Assembly (NCBI RefSeq): GCF_009905615.1
Contig: NZ_JAAAKW010000015.1
Coordinates: forward strand, 1-64,000
Direction: 5' to 3'
From: Pseudomonas sp. SLFW
GTDB lineage: Bacteria; Pseudomonadota; Gammaproteobacteria; Pseudomonadales; Pseudomonadaceae
Length of the DNA stretch: 64,000 nucleotides
Position 1 is the stretch's first letter. The number at the start of each line of letters is the position of its first letter. The position numbers were made by a program, and so were the translations under genes. Below, piece by piece: positions 17,875 to 26,327 of the stretch. Below the pieces are notes generated by a model. It worked only from the letters and a program-made list of their open reading frames with translations, ran no database searches and was not told the origin of the DNA.

Positions 17875-18840
17875 ATGGGCGAGTTCGAGCTGATCCGCAA
17901 TTACTTCGCCGCCGCGCCCTGCGCGCAGCCCGGTGAAGGGGTTGCATTGGGGATCGGCGACGACTGCGCCCTGTTGTCGGTGGCCCCTGGCGAACAGCTG
18001 GCGGTGTCCACCGACACGCTGGTCGCCGGGGTGCACTTCCCCGACGTCTGCGATCCTTTCCTTTTGGGCCAGCGTGCCCTCGGTGTTTCTGCCAGCGATC
18101 TGGCCGCCATGGGCGCCAAGCCCCTCGCTTTTACCCTTGCCCTGACATTGCCCGAGGTTTCCGCCGCTTGGCTGGAAGCGTTCGCCCGTGGGCTAAATGA
18201 AATGGCCCAAGGCTGCTCGATGCGCCTGATTGGTGGCGACACCACCAAAGGGCCGCTCAGCCTGACCGTGACGGTGTTCGGCTCGGTTCCGGTGGGCGAG
18301 GCGCTGACGCGTGGCGGCGCCCGGCCGGGGGATGTGCTGTGTGTTGGCGGGCCATTGGGCGACGGGGCCGGCGCGCTGCCACTGGTGTTGAACCAGCGCA
18401 GCACCGAGGCGTCTACCACACAGGCTTTGCTGGCTCGCTACTGGTCGCCGCAACCGCAACTTGAACTGGGCGTGGCGTTGCGCGGCAAGGCGACCTCGGC
18501 GCTGGACATCTCCGACGGATTGCTCGCTGATTGCGGGCACATTGCGTTGGCATCGGGCGTACGCTTGCTGATCGAGCGGGACAAGGTGCCGATGTCTGAC
18601 GCGCTGCTGGCCTTTTTCGGCGCAGACGAAGCGTTGAATGCCGCCCTCAGTGGGGGCGATGACTACAGACTGGCGTTCACACTCCCGGCATCATGGCTGG
18701 CTACCCTTGTCGATGCGGGTTGGCCTGTCTTCGTGATCGGTCGCGTGGTCGAGGGCCAAGGCGTGGCGCTTATCGACGAACAGGGGCAGGACGTCACTCC
18801 GTTGACTCGGGGTTACCAACATTTTCGGGAGACACGGTGA
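17875..18840 (+). CDS. thiL: Thiamine-monophosphate kinase ThiL
   Basis: ATP-dependent kinase of the PurM/AIRS superfamily making thiamine diphosphate, 321 residues. Metal-binding signatures seen are GIGDDCAL near residue 26, STDTLVAGVHF, RLIGGDTTKG, and SALDISDGL toward the C-terminal half. It follows nusB by 36 bp and overlaps pgpA by 4 bp (GTGA), the standard nusB-thiL-pgpA order. Confidence 0.96.
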   Translation: MGEFELIRNYFAAAPCAQPGEGVALGIGDDCALLSVAPGEQLAVSTDTLVAGVHFPDVCDPFLLGQRALGVSASDLAAMGAKPLAFTLALTLPEVSAAWLEAFARGLNEMAQGCSMRLIGGDTTKGPLSLTVTVFGSVPVGEALTRGGARPGDVLCVGGPLGDGAGALPLVLNQRSTEASTTQALLARYWSPQPQLELGVALRGKATSALDISDGLLADCGHIALASGVRLLIERDKVPMSDALLAFFGADEALNAALSGGDDYRLAFTLPASWLATLVDAGWPVFVIGRVVEGQGVALIDEQGQDVTPLTRGYQHFRETR

Positions 18841-19346
18841 CAGATCATCCTAATCAGGTCCCGGCGGAAAACGTTCCGCCGTCGGTGTGGACCAATCCCT
18901 GGCATTTCCTGGCGTTCGGTTTCGGCTCCGGCACCTTGCCCAAGGCGCCGGGGACCTGGGGTTCCATGGTCGCCGTGCCGTTCATTCCGCTGTGGCAGAT
19001 GCTCCCGGACTGGGGCTACTGGCTGATGCTCGGCATCACCATGCTGTTCGGCTTCTGGCTGTGCGGCAAGGTGGCCGACGATCTGCGCGTACACGACCAT
19101 GAAGGCATCGTCTGGGACGAAATGGTCGGCATGTGGATCACCCTGTGGCTGGTGCCCGAAGGCTGGGTCTGGCTGCTGGTGGGTTTTCTGGTGTTCCGGT
19201 TTTTCGACATCCTCAAACCGTGGCCCATCCACTGGATCGACAAACACGTGCACGGCGGTGTCGGCATCATGCTGGACGATGTCCTGGCCGGTGTTTTTGC
19301 GTGGTTGGCGATGCAGGGTCTAGTCTGGGTGTGGGGCGTCATATAG
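18837..19346 (+). CDS. pgpA: Phosphatidylglycerophosphatase A
   Basis: Inner-membrane lipid phosphatase of 169 residues that dephosphorylates phosphatidylglycerophosphate to phosphatidylglycerol. It has the family motif GSGTLPKAPGTWGS near residue 28 and several hydrophobic segments, with HDHEGIVWDE as the acidic catalytic region. The GTG start at 18837 overlaps the thiL stop; the frame is open upstream inside thiL, but the thiL overlap and family length fix this start. Confidence 0.94.
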   Translation: MTDHPNQVPAENVPPSVWTNPWHFLAFGFGSGTLPKAPGTWGSMVAVPFIPLWQMLPDWGYWLMLGITMLFGFWLCGKVADDLRVHDHEGIVWDEMVGMWITLWLVPEGWVWLLVGFLVFRFFDILKPWPIHWIDKHVHGGVGIMLDDVLAGVFAWLAMQGLVWVWGVI

Positions 19347-19356
19347 GAAACGGTTC

Positions 19357-20160
19357 ATGGGTCGCGTGGGGATGAAATGGCTGCTGTGCCTGTCGATGCT
19401 GATGCTCGGCTTCGCGGTGGCTGCGAATCCTGTCCGTGCTGACACGCTGCCCGACGTTTCTGAGGAGAAACCCGCCGATATTGTTCTGGTCAGCGAACAC
19501 TGGAACGACTACACCGAAGCCAACGGCACGGGGCTTGGGTGGGACCTGATGCGCGAACTGTTCGAACCTGCCGGGATCAAGGTCGAGCTGCGCACCGAAC
19601 CCTACACCCGTGCAGTCGGGCTGGTGCAGCGGGGCGAAGCGGATGCGTGGGTCGGGGCCTACGAGAACGAGGTCGAGGGTACGCTGTACCCGAAATGGCA
19701 TTACGACACTGATGAGATTTACGCACTGGGCCTGGCCTCCAATCCCGCGCCGACCCTCAAGACGCTCGGCAGTTACCGACTGGCCTGGGTGCGCGGTTAC
19801 CAGTTCCAGAAGTACTTACCCCATGTCGAGCATTTCAACGAGGTCGCCCGCCGTGAGCACATCCTGTCGATGCTGGACCACAGCCGTGCCGATCTCTACA
19901 TCGACGCCAAGCCGGAAATTGACTTCATTCTGAAGCAGACCCGAGAGCCGCAGCGATTTCGTACGACGTATCTGACCGACATCCCGTTGTATTTAAGCTT
20001 CGCTGATAACTCGCGAGGCCGTTTCCTACGAGACCTGTTTGATCAGCGCATGGCACAACTGGTGCAGTCCGGAAAGCTGCGGCCTATCTTCGCACGTTGG
20101 AAACAGCCCTATCCGTTCGAAGCGGGTGATGGTCTCAGCAAGGCGAAGCGTGGGCAATGA
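19357..20160 (+). CDS. Periplasmic solute-binding protein, family 3-like, orphan
   Basis: Secreted protein of 267 residues with a signal peptide ending around VRADT (about residue 29). The fold looks like a PBPb/SBP_bac_3 domain (GLGWDLMRELFEPAGIKVELRTEPYTRAVGLVQRGEADAW... region), common in orphan Pseudomonas binding proteins. No permease or ATPase adjoins it. AGGAAA precedes ATG 19357 at good spacing; an internal ATG at 19372 is the alternative. It sits between pgpA and ribA, 10 bp from the former. Ligand is unknown. Confidence 0.82.
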   Translation: MGRVGMKWLLCLSMLMLGFAVAANPVRADTLPDVSEEKPADIVLVSEHWNDYTEANGTGLGWDLMRELFEPAGIKVELRTEPYTRAVGLVQRGEADAWVGAYENEVEGTLYPKWHYDTDEIYALGLASNPAPTLKTLGSYRLAWVRGYQFQKYLPHVEHFNEVARREHILSMLDHSRADLYIDAKPEIDFILKQTREPQRFRTTYLTDIPLYLSFADNSRGRFLRDLFDQRMAQLVQSGKLRPIFARWKQPYPFEAGDGLSKAKRGQ

Positions 20161-20271
20161 TCAAACTTCCTGATCTGAATGGCCGACAATTCGACCTAAG
20201 CGTCTGCCGGAACCTGCTGTTACAATGCCGCCTTGCTAATTTCCAGTCCTCATACTGATCAGGAGCACACG

Positions 20272-20889
20272 GTGCCCGTCGTATTTGTCGCGGCTTCCAA
20301 GCTGCCTACCCCTTTTGCCACTTTCAAAATGAACGGCTTTCTCGAAGAGGAAACCGGTCGCGAACACGTCGTTCTCAGCCTCGGTGACGTATCGGACGGC
20401 GCTCCGGTGTTGGGTCGCGTGCACTCCGAATGCCTCACCGGCGACGCGCTGTTCAGTCAGCGTTGCGATTGCGGTTCTCAACTCGAAGCGGCCCTGCGTG
20501 CCATTGCCTCTGAAGGCCGTGGCGTTCTGCTGTACTTGCGTCAGGAAGGACGCGGTATCGGCCTGATGAACAAGATTCGTGCGTATGAATTGCAGGACGG
20601 CGGTGCCGATACGGTCGAAGCCAACGAGCGGCTGGGTTTTGCGGCCGATCAGCGTGACTACGCGATCTGCCTGCCGATGCTGGAGCATCTGGGCGTGAAA
20701 TCGCTGCGTCTGATGACCAACAATCCACGCAAGGTCAAGGCGCTGACAGACATGGGCATTACCGTCGCCGAGCGTGTCCCGCTGCACACTGGCCACAACC
20801 CGCACAACAAACTGTACCTGGCCACAAAGGCAGGCAAACTCGGCCACATGATGGGCAATGAGCACCAAAGTGAGGTCGATCCGGCGTGA
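20272..20889 (+). CDS. ribA: GTP cyclohydrolase II (stand-alone RibA)
   Basis: First enzyme of riboflavin synthesis, 205 residues. The zinc cysteines are all present at positions 54, 65 and 67 (HSEC and RCDC), and the substrate loop RQEGRGIGL is at 90-98. The GTG start at 20272 is set by AGGAG 7 nt upstream. This enzyme should supply the activity that the degenerate C-terminal domain of RibBA at 15661 appears to have lost. It overlaps the next gene by 4 bp (GTGA). Confidence 0.97.
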   Translation: MPVVFVAASKLPTPFATFKMNGFLEEETGREHVVLSLGDVSDGAPVLGRVHSECLTGDALFSQRCDCGSQLEAALRAIASEGRGVLLYLRQEGRGIGLMNKIRAYELQDGGADTVEANERLGFAADQRDYAICLPMLEHLGVKSLRLMTNNPRKVKALTDMGITVAERVPLHTGHNPHNKLYLATKAGKLGHMMGNEHQSEVDPA

Positions 20890-21308
20890 CACGGAACAAC
20901 GTGCGCCGTCGTCTGGCGCTGGCGTGGTGGCGGCAACTGGCATTGACGCTGGGGCCGCTGCTCGTTGTCTGTGTGTTTTTTGGTGGTGATGAGGCGGACA
21001 GTCCTTCGGTTTTCGCCTTGCCGTTGTTCGTCGCAGGCATCGCCTCGATGTTCGTCAGCCTCAAACCGTTCGGTGTCTACAAGCGTTCGCTGATCTCCAC
21101 CGGCAAAGCCCTCGATACGCCCGAAGAACCGGCTGCATGGCTCAGGCTTGCGGCCGACCGGCGCATGGCGTTCCTCGCCGCCGGGTTGCCTGCGTGGATC
21201 GCGGCAGTGGCCGTGTTCGCCAACCTCGAAGCGGTGGCACTGGCGCTATTGGCGCTGTCCAGCGTCGTGCTTCTGTACCTCTATCGCATTCCTCGTCAGT
21301 TGGCCTGA
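20886..21308 (+). CDS. Conserved membrane protein of unknown function
   Basis: Protein of 140 residues with four predicted membrane segments: about 15-34, 42-60, 93-109 and 112-130. A short cytoplasmic-looking segment between the second and third contains STGKALDTPEEPAAWLRL. No named domain is recognised. The GTG start overlaps the ribA stop and its own stop overlaps the btuF-like ATG, so it sits in a tight ribA-x-btuF operon. Such genes often accompany btuF-like genes in Pseudomonas; a link to cobalamin uptake is only a guess. Confidence 0.75.
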   Translation: MTRNNVRRRLALAWWRQLALTLGPLLVVCVFFGGDEADSPSVFALPLFVAGIASMFVSLKPFGVYKRSLISTGKALDTPEEPAAWLRLAADRRMAFLAAGLPAWIAAVAVFANLEAVALALLALSSVVLLYLYRIPRQLA

Positions 21309-22093
21309 TGCGCCGCCTCATCGCCTGTCTGCTGTTGCTGGCGGCCTGCCCTGTCAGCGCTGCCCAGCGGGTCATTAGCCTGGCGCCTTCGTTGACTGAA
21401 ATCGTCATTGAACTGGACGCTGCCGATCTGTTGGTGGGCGTACAGGACGGCGGAGAACGCCCTTTGGCTGTCGCGGCGCTGCCTTCAGTGGGCCGCTACG
21501 GGCAGCTGGAAATGGAGCAGTTGCTCAGCTTGCGCCCGGATCTGTTGTTGCTGTGGCCGGGGAGTGTCAGCGCGGCTCAGCGTGATCAGTTGCAGCGCCT
21601 GAGCATTCCCACTTTCACCGCCGAGCCTCACACGCTGGATCAACTCGCCGATCAGATCGAGCAGATTGGCGAGCGTCTGGGGCGTGCGGAGCGGGGGAGG
21701 CAAGTGGCGACAGCGTTTCGTCAGCGATTGACTGACCTGAGAACGCGTTATCATCGGGACACGCCGGTGAGTGTGTTCTATCAGGTGTGGGATCAGCCGT
21801 TGTACACCGTGGGCGGCGAGCAGATCATCAGCGATGCGCTGAAGGTGTGCGGGGCGAAGAATGTGTTCGACGACCTGAAGCAGCCTGCGCCGCAGGTCAG
21901 CCTCGAAGCCGTTTTGCAGCGCAGCCCTGGAGTCGTCGTTGCAGGCTCCACATCGCAGCTCGCGATGTGGAAAGCCTGGCCTTCGCAGAAAGCCCGCTTT
22001 GTGGTGTTGCCAGACAAAGGCATCGAACGACCGAGCGGGCAGATGGTGGAAGCGGTGCAGAAACTGTGCGAAACCCTCTCGCCCGACCGTTGA
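21308..22093 (+). CDS. Cobalamin-binding periplasmic protein (BtuF-like)
   Basis: Helical-backbone metal/corrinoid-binding protein of 261 residues. It begins with a short export signal (LLLLAACPVSA) that could be cut as an ordinary signal or as a lipoprotein at Cys14. The mature start AQRVISLAPSLTEIV is typical of BtuF/FepB-type proteins. It lies next to a convergent btuB-like receptor gene, which supports vitamin B12 as ligand. No btuC or btuD is in the window, so the inner-membrane transporter must be encoded elsewhere. Confidence 0.85.
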   Translation: MRRLIACLLLLAACPVSAAQRVISLAPSLTEIVIELDAADLLVGVQDGGERPLAVAALPSVGRYGQLEMEQLLSLRPDLLLLWPGSVSAAQRDQLQRLSIPTFTAEPHTLDQLADQIEQIGERLGRAERGRQVATAFRQRLTDLRTRYHRDTPVSVFYQVWDQPLYTVGGEQIISDALKVCGAKNVFDDLKQPAPQVSLEAVLQRSPGVVVAGSTSQLAMWKAWPSQKARFVVLPDKGIERPSGQMVEAVQKLCETLSPDR

Positions 22094-22109
22094 ACGCACA
22101 GTGTTGATT

Positions 22110-22169
22110 CTGCCCGAAGGGCGTACGGCCATCTCGCAATTTCGCTCCTGCCCGAAGGCCGTGGGAGCG
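22110..22169. repeat. Short direct repeat and hairpin between convergent genes
   Basis: The 15-mer CTGCCCGAAGGGCGT at 22110 recurs with one change at 22148. The second copy lies inside CGCTCC...GGGAGCG, an inverted pair that can form a hairpin. It may act as a terminator between the convergent btuF-like and btuB-like genes; there is no clear T-tract. Confidence 0.45.
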
Positions 22170-22180
22170 TTGTTCGTTAG

Positions 22181-24064
22181 CTAAAGCTCCGGCGTCCACG
22201 TCACGCCGAACATCCATGTCCGGCCTTCTTCGCGATAGCCATAATTGCTGCCGTCAAAGCTGTACAGCGTGCGGCTGTAGCGTTTGTCGAGCGCGTTATC
22301 CAGCTTGAATTCCAGCTTCACGTCGCGGCTGGCCTTCCAACTGCTGCGCAGACCGAACAGGGCGTAGCCGCCGATGTCCTGCGTGTTGGCCTCGTCGTTG
22401 TAGCTGCTGCTCACCGCCTGCCAACTTGCGCCAACGCCGAGACGGTCGAACTGACGGTCAAGGTCCAGGTTCAGCGTTCGGCGCGCACGGCGATTGAGGG
22501 TGTGGCCGGTGTCGCGATCTTCCGGGTCGATGATCGAAGCGCCGAGCTTGCCCGTCCAGCCGAACAGTTGTTGCTCCAGCGACGCCTCAAATCCGTTGAT
22601 TCGCGCCGAGCCGATGTTCTGCGGGGTGAAGTCGGCATCCAGTGCGATGGCGTCTTTGAGATCCGTACGGTACAGCGACGCTTCCAGTTTGCGGGTCTCG
22701 CTCAACCGGCTGCGCCATTGCACCTCGTAGCTTTTCGAGTGCTCGGGCTTGAGGTTCGGGTTACTGAAACCGGGGTAATACAGGTCGTTGAACGTCGGCG
22801 CCCGAAAGCCTTCGGTGTAGGAAAAAAGCACGTCATTGGCGTCGTTGAGCGGGATCGTCAGCGCGCCGCTCCATGTGTTCTGGCTGCCGAATTGCTGGTT
22901 CTTGTCGTGACGCAGCCCCAGCTCAGTGGAAAACCCGTCGCCTTTGAAGCGGTGTTGAACGAACACGGCGCGGTTCCAGCGGCTGTCTTCGTCGAACGCC
23001 GTGCTGCTGTTGACGCGATCCTCATACCCGTCCGCGCCGAGCATCAGGCTGTTGCGGTCGTCGAGGGTCAGGTCGTTCTGCCAGTTCACCGAATCGCGGT
23101 AGGTGTTAAAGACGTAATGATCGTCGCTGAGCTTGTCGGCAGTCTTCTCGCGATTTTCGCTGTGGCCCACTTCGAGACGGGTTTTCCAGCGCTCGTTAAT
23201 CCGTGCATCCAGGTACGTACCCAAGCTGCTCAACTCGAAATCGCTGTACTGCTGTTGCCCGACGCTGTTGAAAGTGACCGGGTCGAACAGACCGAACGGG
23301 TTGTCGAATTCGGTCTTGCCCTTGTTATCCAGCACGTTAACGCCGATTTCCACGTCATCGTTCAGCCAGTGGCTGAGGTTCAGGCTGTAGGACTTATTAC
23401 GGTAGGCGTCGTGATCAGCGTCACTGGCGAAGGACGGGCCGGTGCGGTCGATGCCGTTGGTCTCGTCAAGGCTGGTACTCAGGTTGAAATGGGTGCGCTC
23501 ATCGCCGCCGGACAGCCCCAGACTGTTCTGCGACGTGCCGCGATTGCCGAAACCCGTGTGCAACCGCGCTTGCAGGCCTTGTTCGGCGCCGCGTCGGGTG
23601 AAGATCTGGATCACGCCGCCAATGGCATCCGCTCCGTACACCACCGAACGTGAACCGCGTAGCACTTCCACCCGTTCGATCTGGTCGACGTTGAGGTATT
23701 GCAGCGCGCTATCCGCAGACGTGGCGTTGGCAATGCGCTGGCCATCGACCAGCACCAGACTCTGCGCGGCCTTGGTCCCGCGAATGTAAATCCCCGGCAG
23801 ACTGCCGCGCCCACCGCTTTGCGCCACCTGCACACCGGGCACCCGGTTCAGCAGGTCAGTGACGCTGGTGGGTTGCAGGCGTTCGATGTCGGCTCGTGTG
23901 AACACCGTGTTCGCCGCCGTGCTGGCGTCGCGCTGTTCGACTTGGCGATTGGCGCTGATGAGCACGTCGGGGAGTTTCAGGGCGTCTTCGCGGTTGGGGG
24001 TATCGGCGAAGGCGTGGGCGGATGGCAGCAGAGATAGAAGGAGAGCGACGCGAGAGAAATTCAT
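22181..24064 (-). CDS. btuB: TonB-dependent vitamin B12 receptor BtuB
   Basis: Outer-membrane receptor of 627 residues. A signal peptide ends near AFA (residue about 20), a TonB-box-like segment LPDVLISA follows, then the plug domain (about 45-155, with RGSRSVVYGADAIGGVIQI) and a 22-strand barrel ending WTPEL. It is most like BtuB among receptors, supported by the adjacent btuF-like gene. No cobalamin riboswitch is visible upstream; a REP pair starts 22 bp from the ATG. Regulation must therefore differ or act from a short leader. Confidence 0.88.
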   Translation of the reverse strand: MNFSRVALLLSLLPSAHAFADTPNREDALKLPDVLISANRQVEQRDASTAANTVFTRADIERLQPTSVTDLLNRVPGVQVAQSGGRGSLPGIYIRGTKAAQSLVLVDGQRIANATSADSALQYLNVDQIERVEVLRGSRSVVYGADAIGGVIQIFTRRGAEQGLQARLHTGFGNRGTSQNSLGLSGGDERTHFNLSTSLDETNGIDRTGPSFASDADHDAYRNKSYSLNLSHWLNDDVEIGVNVLDNKGKTEFDNPFGLFDPVTFNSVGQQQYSDFELSSLGTYLDARINERWKTRLEVGHSENREKTADKLSDDHYVFNTYRDSVNWQNDLTLDDRNSLMLGADGYEDRVNSSTAFDEDSRWNRAVFVQHRFKGDGFSTELGLRHDKNQQFGSQNTWSGALTIPLNDANDVLFSYTEGFRAPTFNDLYYPGFSNPNLKPEHSKSYEVQWRSRLSETRKLEASLYRTDLKDAIALDADFTPQNIGSARINGFEASLEQQLFGWTGKLGASIIDPEDRDTGHTLNRRARRTLNLDLDRQFDRLGVGASWQAVSSSYNDEANTQDIGGYALFGLRSSWKASRDVKLEFKLDNALDKRYSRTLYSFDGSNYGYREEGRTWMFGVTWTPEL

Positions 24065-24085
24065 GTTATTTCGAGGGCAAAGTCT

Positions 24086-24173
24086 GTGGGAGCGAATTCA
24101 TTCGCGAGAGGCCAGTACAGGCGACGCATCTCCATCGACAGAGATACCGCATCGCGAATGAATTCGCTCCCAC
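24086..24173. repeat. Inverted REP pair, family B
   Basis: GTGGGAGCGAATTCATTCGC at 24086 pairs with an inverted copy ending at 24173. It lies between dxs (stop 24231) and btuB (ATG 24064), both on the minus strand. Confidence 0.9.
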
Positions 24174-24230
24174 AGATCATCTGGCATCCTGAATTAGCAG
24201 GGTGTCAGATGACCGGGGAGCGTATGGCGT

Positions 24231-26120
24231 TTAGATTTTGGCCAGACGTGCATTGATCGACGCTTCGATTCCGTCGGCGTCCAGCCCGCATTCCGCGAGC
24301 ATCTGCGCCGGTTTGGCGTGTTCGACGTAGCTGTCCGGCAGGCCCAGGTGAAGCACAGACTTGAGAATGTTCTCCCGTGCCAGGAACTCGCTCACCGCCG
24401 CGCCCGCGCCACCCATGATGGCGTTCTCTTCGATAGTCACCAGCAGGTCGTGATGGGCTGCTATTTCGCGGACCAGTGCCTCGTCCAGCGGTTTGACGAA
24501 ACGCATGTCGACCACCGTGGCGTCGATTTTTTCCGCAACGACCAATGCCTCGGCCAGTTGCACGCCGAACACCAGCATGGCGACTTTGCTGCCTTGACGG
24601 CGGACGATGCCCTTGCCGATTTCAAGCGGCTCCAGGCCGTTGTCGATCACGGCATTCGGGCCAGTGCCGCGTGGATAGCGCACCGCCGCAGGGCCGTTGA
24701 ACAGGTGGCCGGTGCTGAGCATTTTGCGCAGTTCGTTCTCGTCGCTCGGCGTCATCACCAGCATGCCGGGGATGCAGCGCAGGTACGACAGATCGAAGCT
24801 GCCTGCGTGGGTCGGGCCGTCTTCGCCCACCAGACCGGCGCGGTCGATGGCAAACAACACGTCGAGGTTCTGCACCGCCACGTCGTGGATCAGTTGATCG
24901 TATCCGCGTTGCAGGAAGGTCGAATAAATCGCCACGACGGGCTTGGCGCCTTCGCAGGCCATGCCTGCCGCCAGTGTCACCGCATGCTGCTCGGCGATGG
25001 CCACGTCGAAATACCGCTCCGGGAAGCGCTCGCTGAATTCGACCAGGTCCGAGCCTTCTTTCATGGCCGGGGTGATGCCGACCAGACGCTCATCTGCGGC
25101 AGCCATGTCGCACAACCACTGACCAAACACACCGGAATACTTCGGCCCGCTGGCCTTTTTCGGCGCGACAGGGGCGTTGACCGGGTCGAGCTTGGTGATC
25201 GCGTGATAGCCGATCGGATCGACTTCGGCCGGGGCGAACCCCTTGCCCTTTTTGGTGACCACATGCAGGAACTGCGGGCCTTTGAGGTCACGCATGTTGC
25301 GCAGGGTGGCGATCAGCGTCGGCAGGTCGTGACCGTCGATAGGGCCGATGTAATTCCAGCCCAGCTCTTCGAACAGGGTGCCGGGAACCAGCATGCCTTT
25401 GGCGTACTCTTCGGTGCGGCGGGCGATTTCCCACGCGCCGGGCAGACGCGACAGCACTTTCTTGCTGCCTTCGCGCATGCTGGCGTAGGTGCGGCTGGAC
25501 AGAATCTTCGCCAGGTAATTCGACAGCCCGCCGACGTTGCGCGAGATCGACATGTCGTTGTCGTTGAGGATCACCAACATATCGGCGTTGACTTCAGGGG
25601 CGTGGTTCAACGCCTCAAAGGCCATGCCTGCCGTCAGCGCGCCGTCACCGATCACGGCGATGGCCTTGCGACCGTTGCCTTGCAGGCGATTGGCAACGGC
25701 CATGCCAAGCGCGGCGCTGATGGAGGTGCTGGAGTGACCGACGCCAAAGGTGTCGTACTCGCTTTCGCTGCGACGCGGGAAGGCGGCCACACCGCCTTTC
25801 TGGCGCAGGGTCGACATCTGCTCGCGGCGACCGGTGAGGATCTTGTGCGGGTACGCCTGATGGCCAACGTCCCAGACCAGCCGGTCGTCGGGGGTGTCGA
25901 AGACGTAGTGCAGGGCCACGGTCAGCTCAATGACGCCAAGGCCGGCACCGAAGTGCCCGCCGGTCTGGCCAACGGTGTAGAGCAGCTCCAGGCGCAGTTC
26001 GTCAGCCAGGGCTTCGAGCTCGGCTTCACCTAACCGGCGCAGGCCGTCCGGCGTCACTGCCTTGTCGAGCAGTGGCGTGGACGGGCGCTCGCGGGGAATC
26101 TCTTTGAACGTCGTGGGCAT
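24231..26120 (-). CDS. dxs: 1-deoxy-D-xylulose-5-phosphate synthase
   Basis: Thiamine-diphosphate enzyme starting the MEP isoprenoid pathway (pyruvate + glyceraldehyde 3-phosphate), 629 residues, standard length. Seen are GHFGAGLGVIELTVALHYVF, the TPP motif GDGALTAGMAFEALN, the transketolase pyrimidine-binding GEDGPTHAGSFDLS and GGAGAAVSE near the C-terminus. It is the last gene of xseB-ispA-dxs on the minus strand, 207 bp after ispA. Confidence 0.97.
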   Translation of the reverse strand: MPTTFKEIPRERPSTPLLDKAVTPDGLRRLGEAELEALADELRLELLYTVGQTGGHFGAGLGVIELTVALHYVFDTPDDRLVWDVGHQAYPHKILTGRREQMSTLRQKGGVAAFPRRSESEYDTFGVGHSSTSISAALGMAVANRLQGNGRKAIAVIGDGALTAGMAFEALNHAPEVNADMLVILNDNDMSISRNVGGLSNYLAKILSSRTYASMREGSKKVLSRLPGAWEIARRTEEYAKGMLVPGTLFEELGWNYIGPIDGHDLPTLIATLRNMRDLKGPQFLHVVTKKGKGFAPAEVDPIGYHAITKLDPVNAPVAPKKASGPKYSGVFGQWLCDMAAADERLVGITPAMKEGSDLVEFSERFPERYFDVAIAEQHAVTLAAGMACEGAKPVVAIYSTFLQRGYDQLIHDVAVQNLDVLFAIDRAGLVGEDGPTHAGSFDLSYLRCIPGMLVMTPSDENELRKMLSTGHLFNGPAAVRYPRGTGPNAVIDNGLEPLEIGKGIVRRQGSKVAMLVFGVQLAEALVVAEKIDATVVDMRFVKPLDEALVREIAAHHDLLVTIEENAIMGGAGAAVSEFLARENILKSVLHLGLPDSYVEHAKPAQMLAECGLDADGIEASINARLAKI

Positions 26121-26327
26121 CAGGCGAATCGTTATAAGTAAAAGAGGCGGCAGTTTACCTGATGCATCGCGAGCTGCCCATGAAACGCAATCGATGGGTG
26201 CTCAAATCGGCAGGTTCAAACGGCACATCCCGCTGTAGCCGCGTGGCTTGCTGGCGGTCATGTCCGCAGGATCGCTGCCGCTGGCATACCGTGCTGCCGC
26301 AGGGTGGCGTGTTTGGCGGATAGCCTG

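Noticed and set aside
22502..23653. Long plus-strand frame opposite btuB
   Set aside because: No domain or start context; btuB on the other strand has clear signal, plug and barrel.
24318..26033. Long plus-strand open frame of 571 codons opposite dxs
   Set aside because: It mirrors dxs; its translation is rich in Arg/His/Gln with no domain, typical of antisense frames in GC-rich genes.
26121..26327. Possible small gene between ispA and dxs
   Set aside because: No plausible start with a ribosome-binding site or domain; probably the dxs leader.
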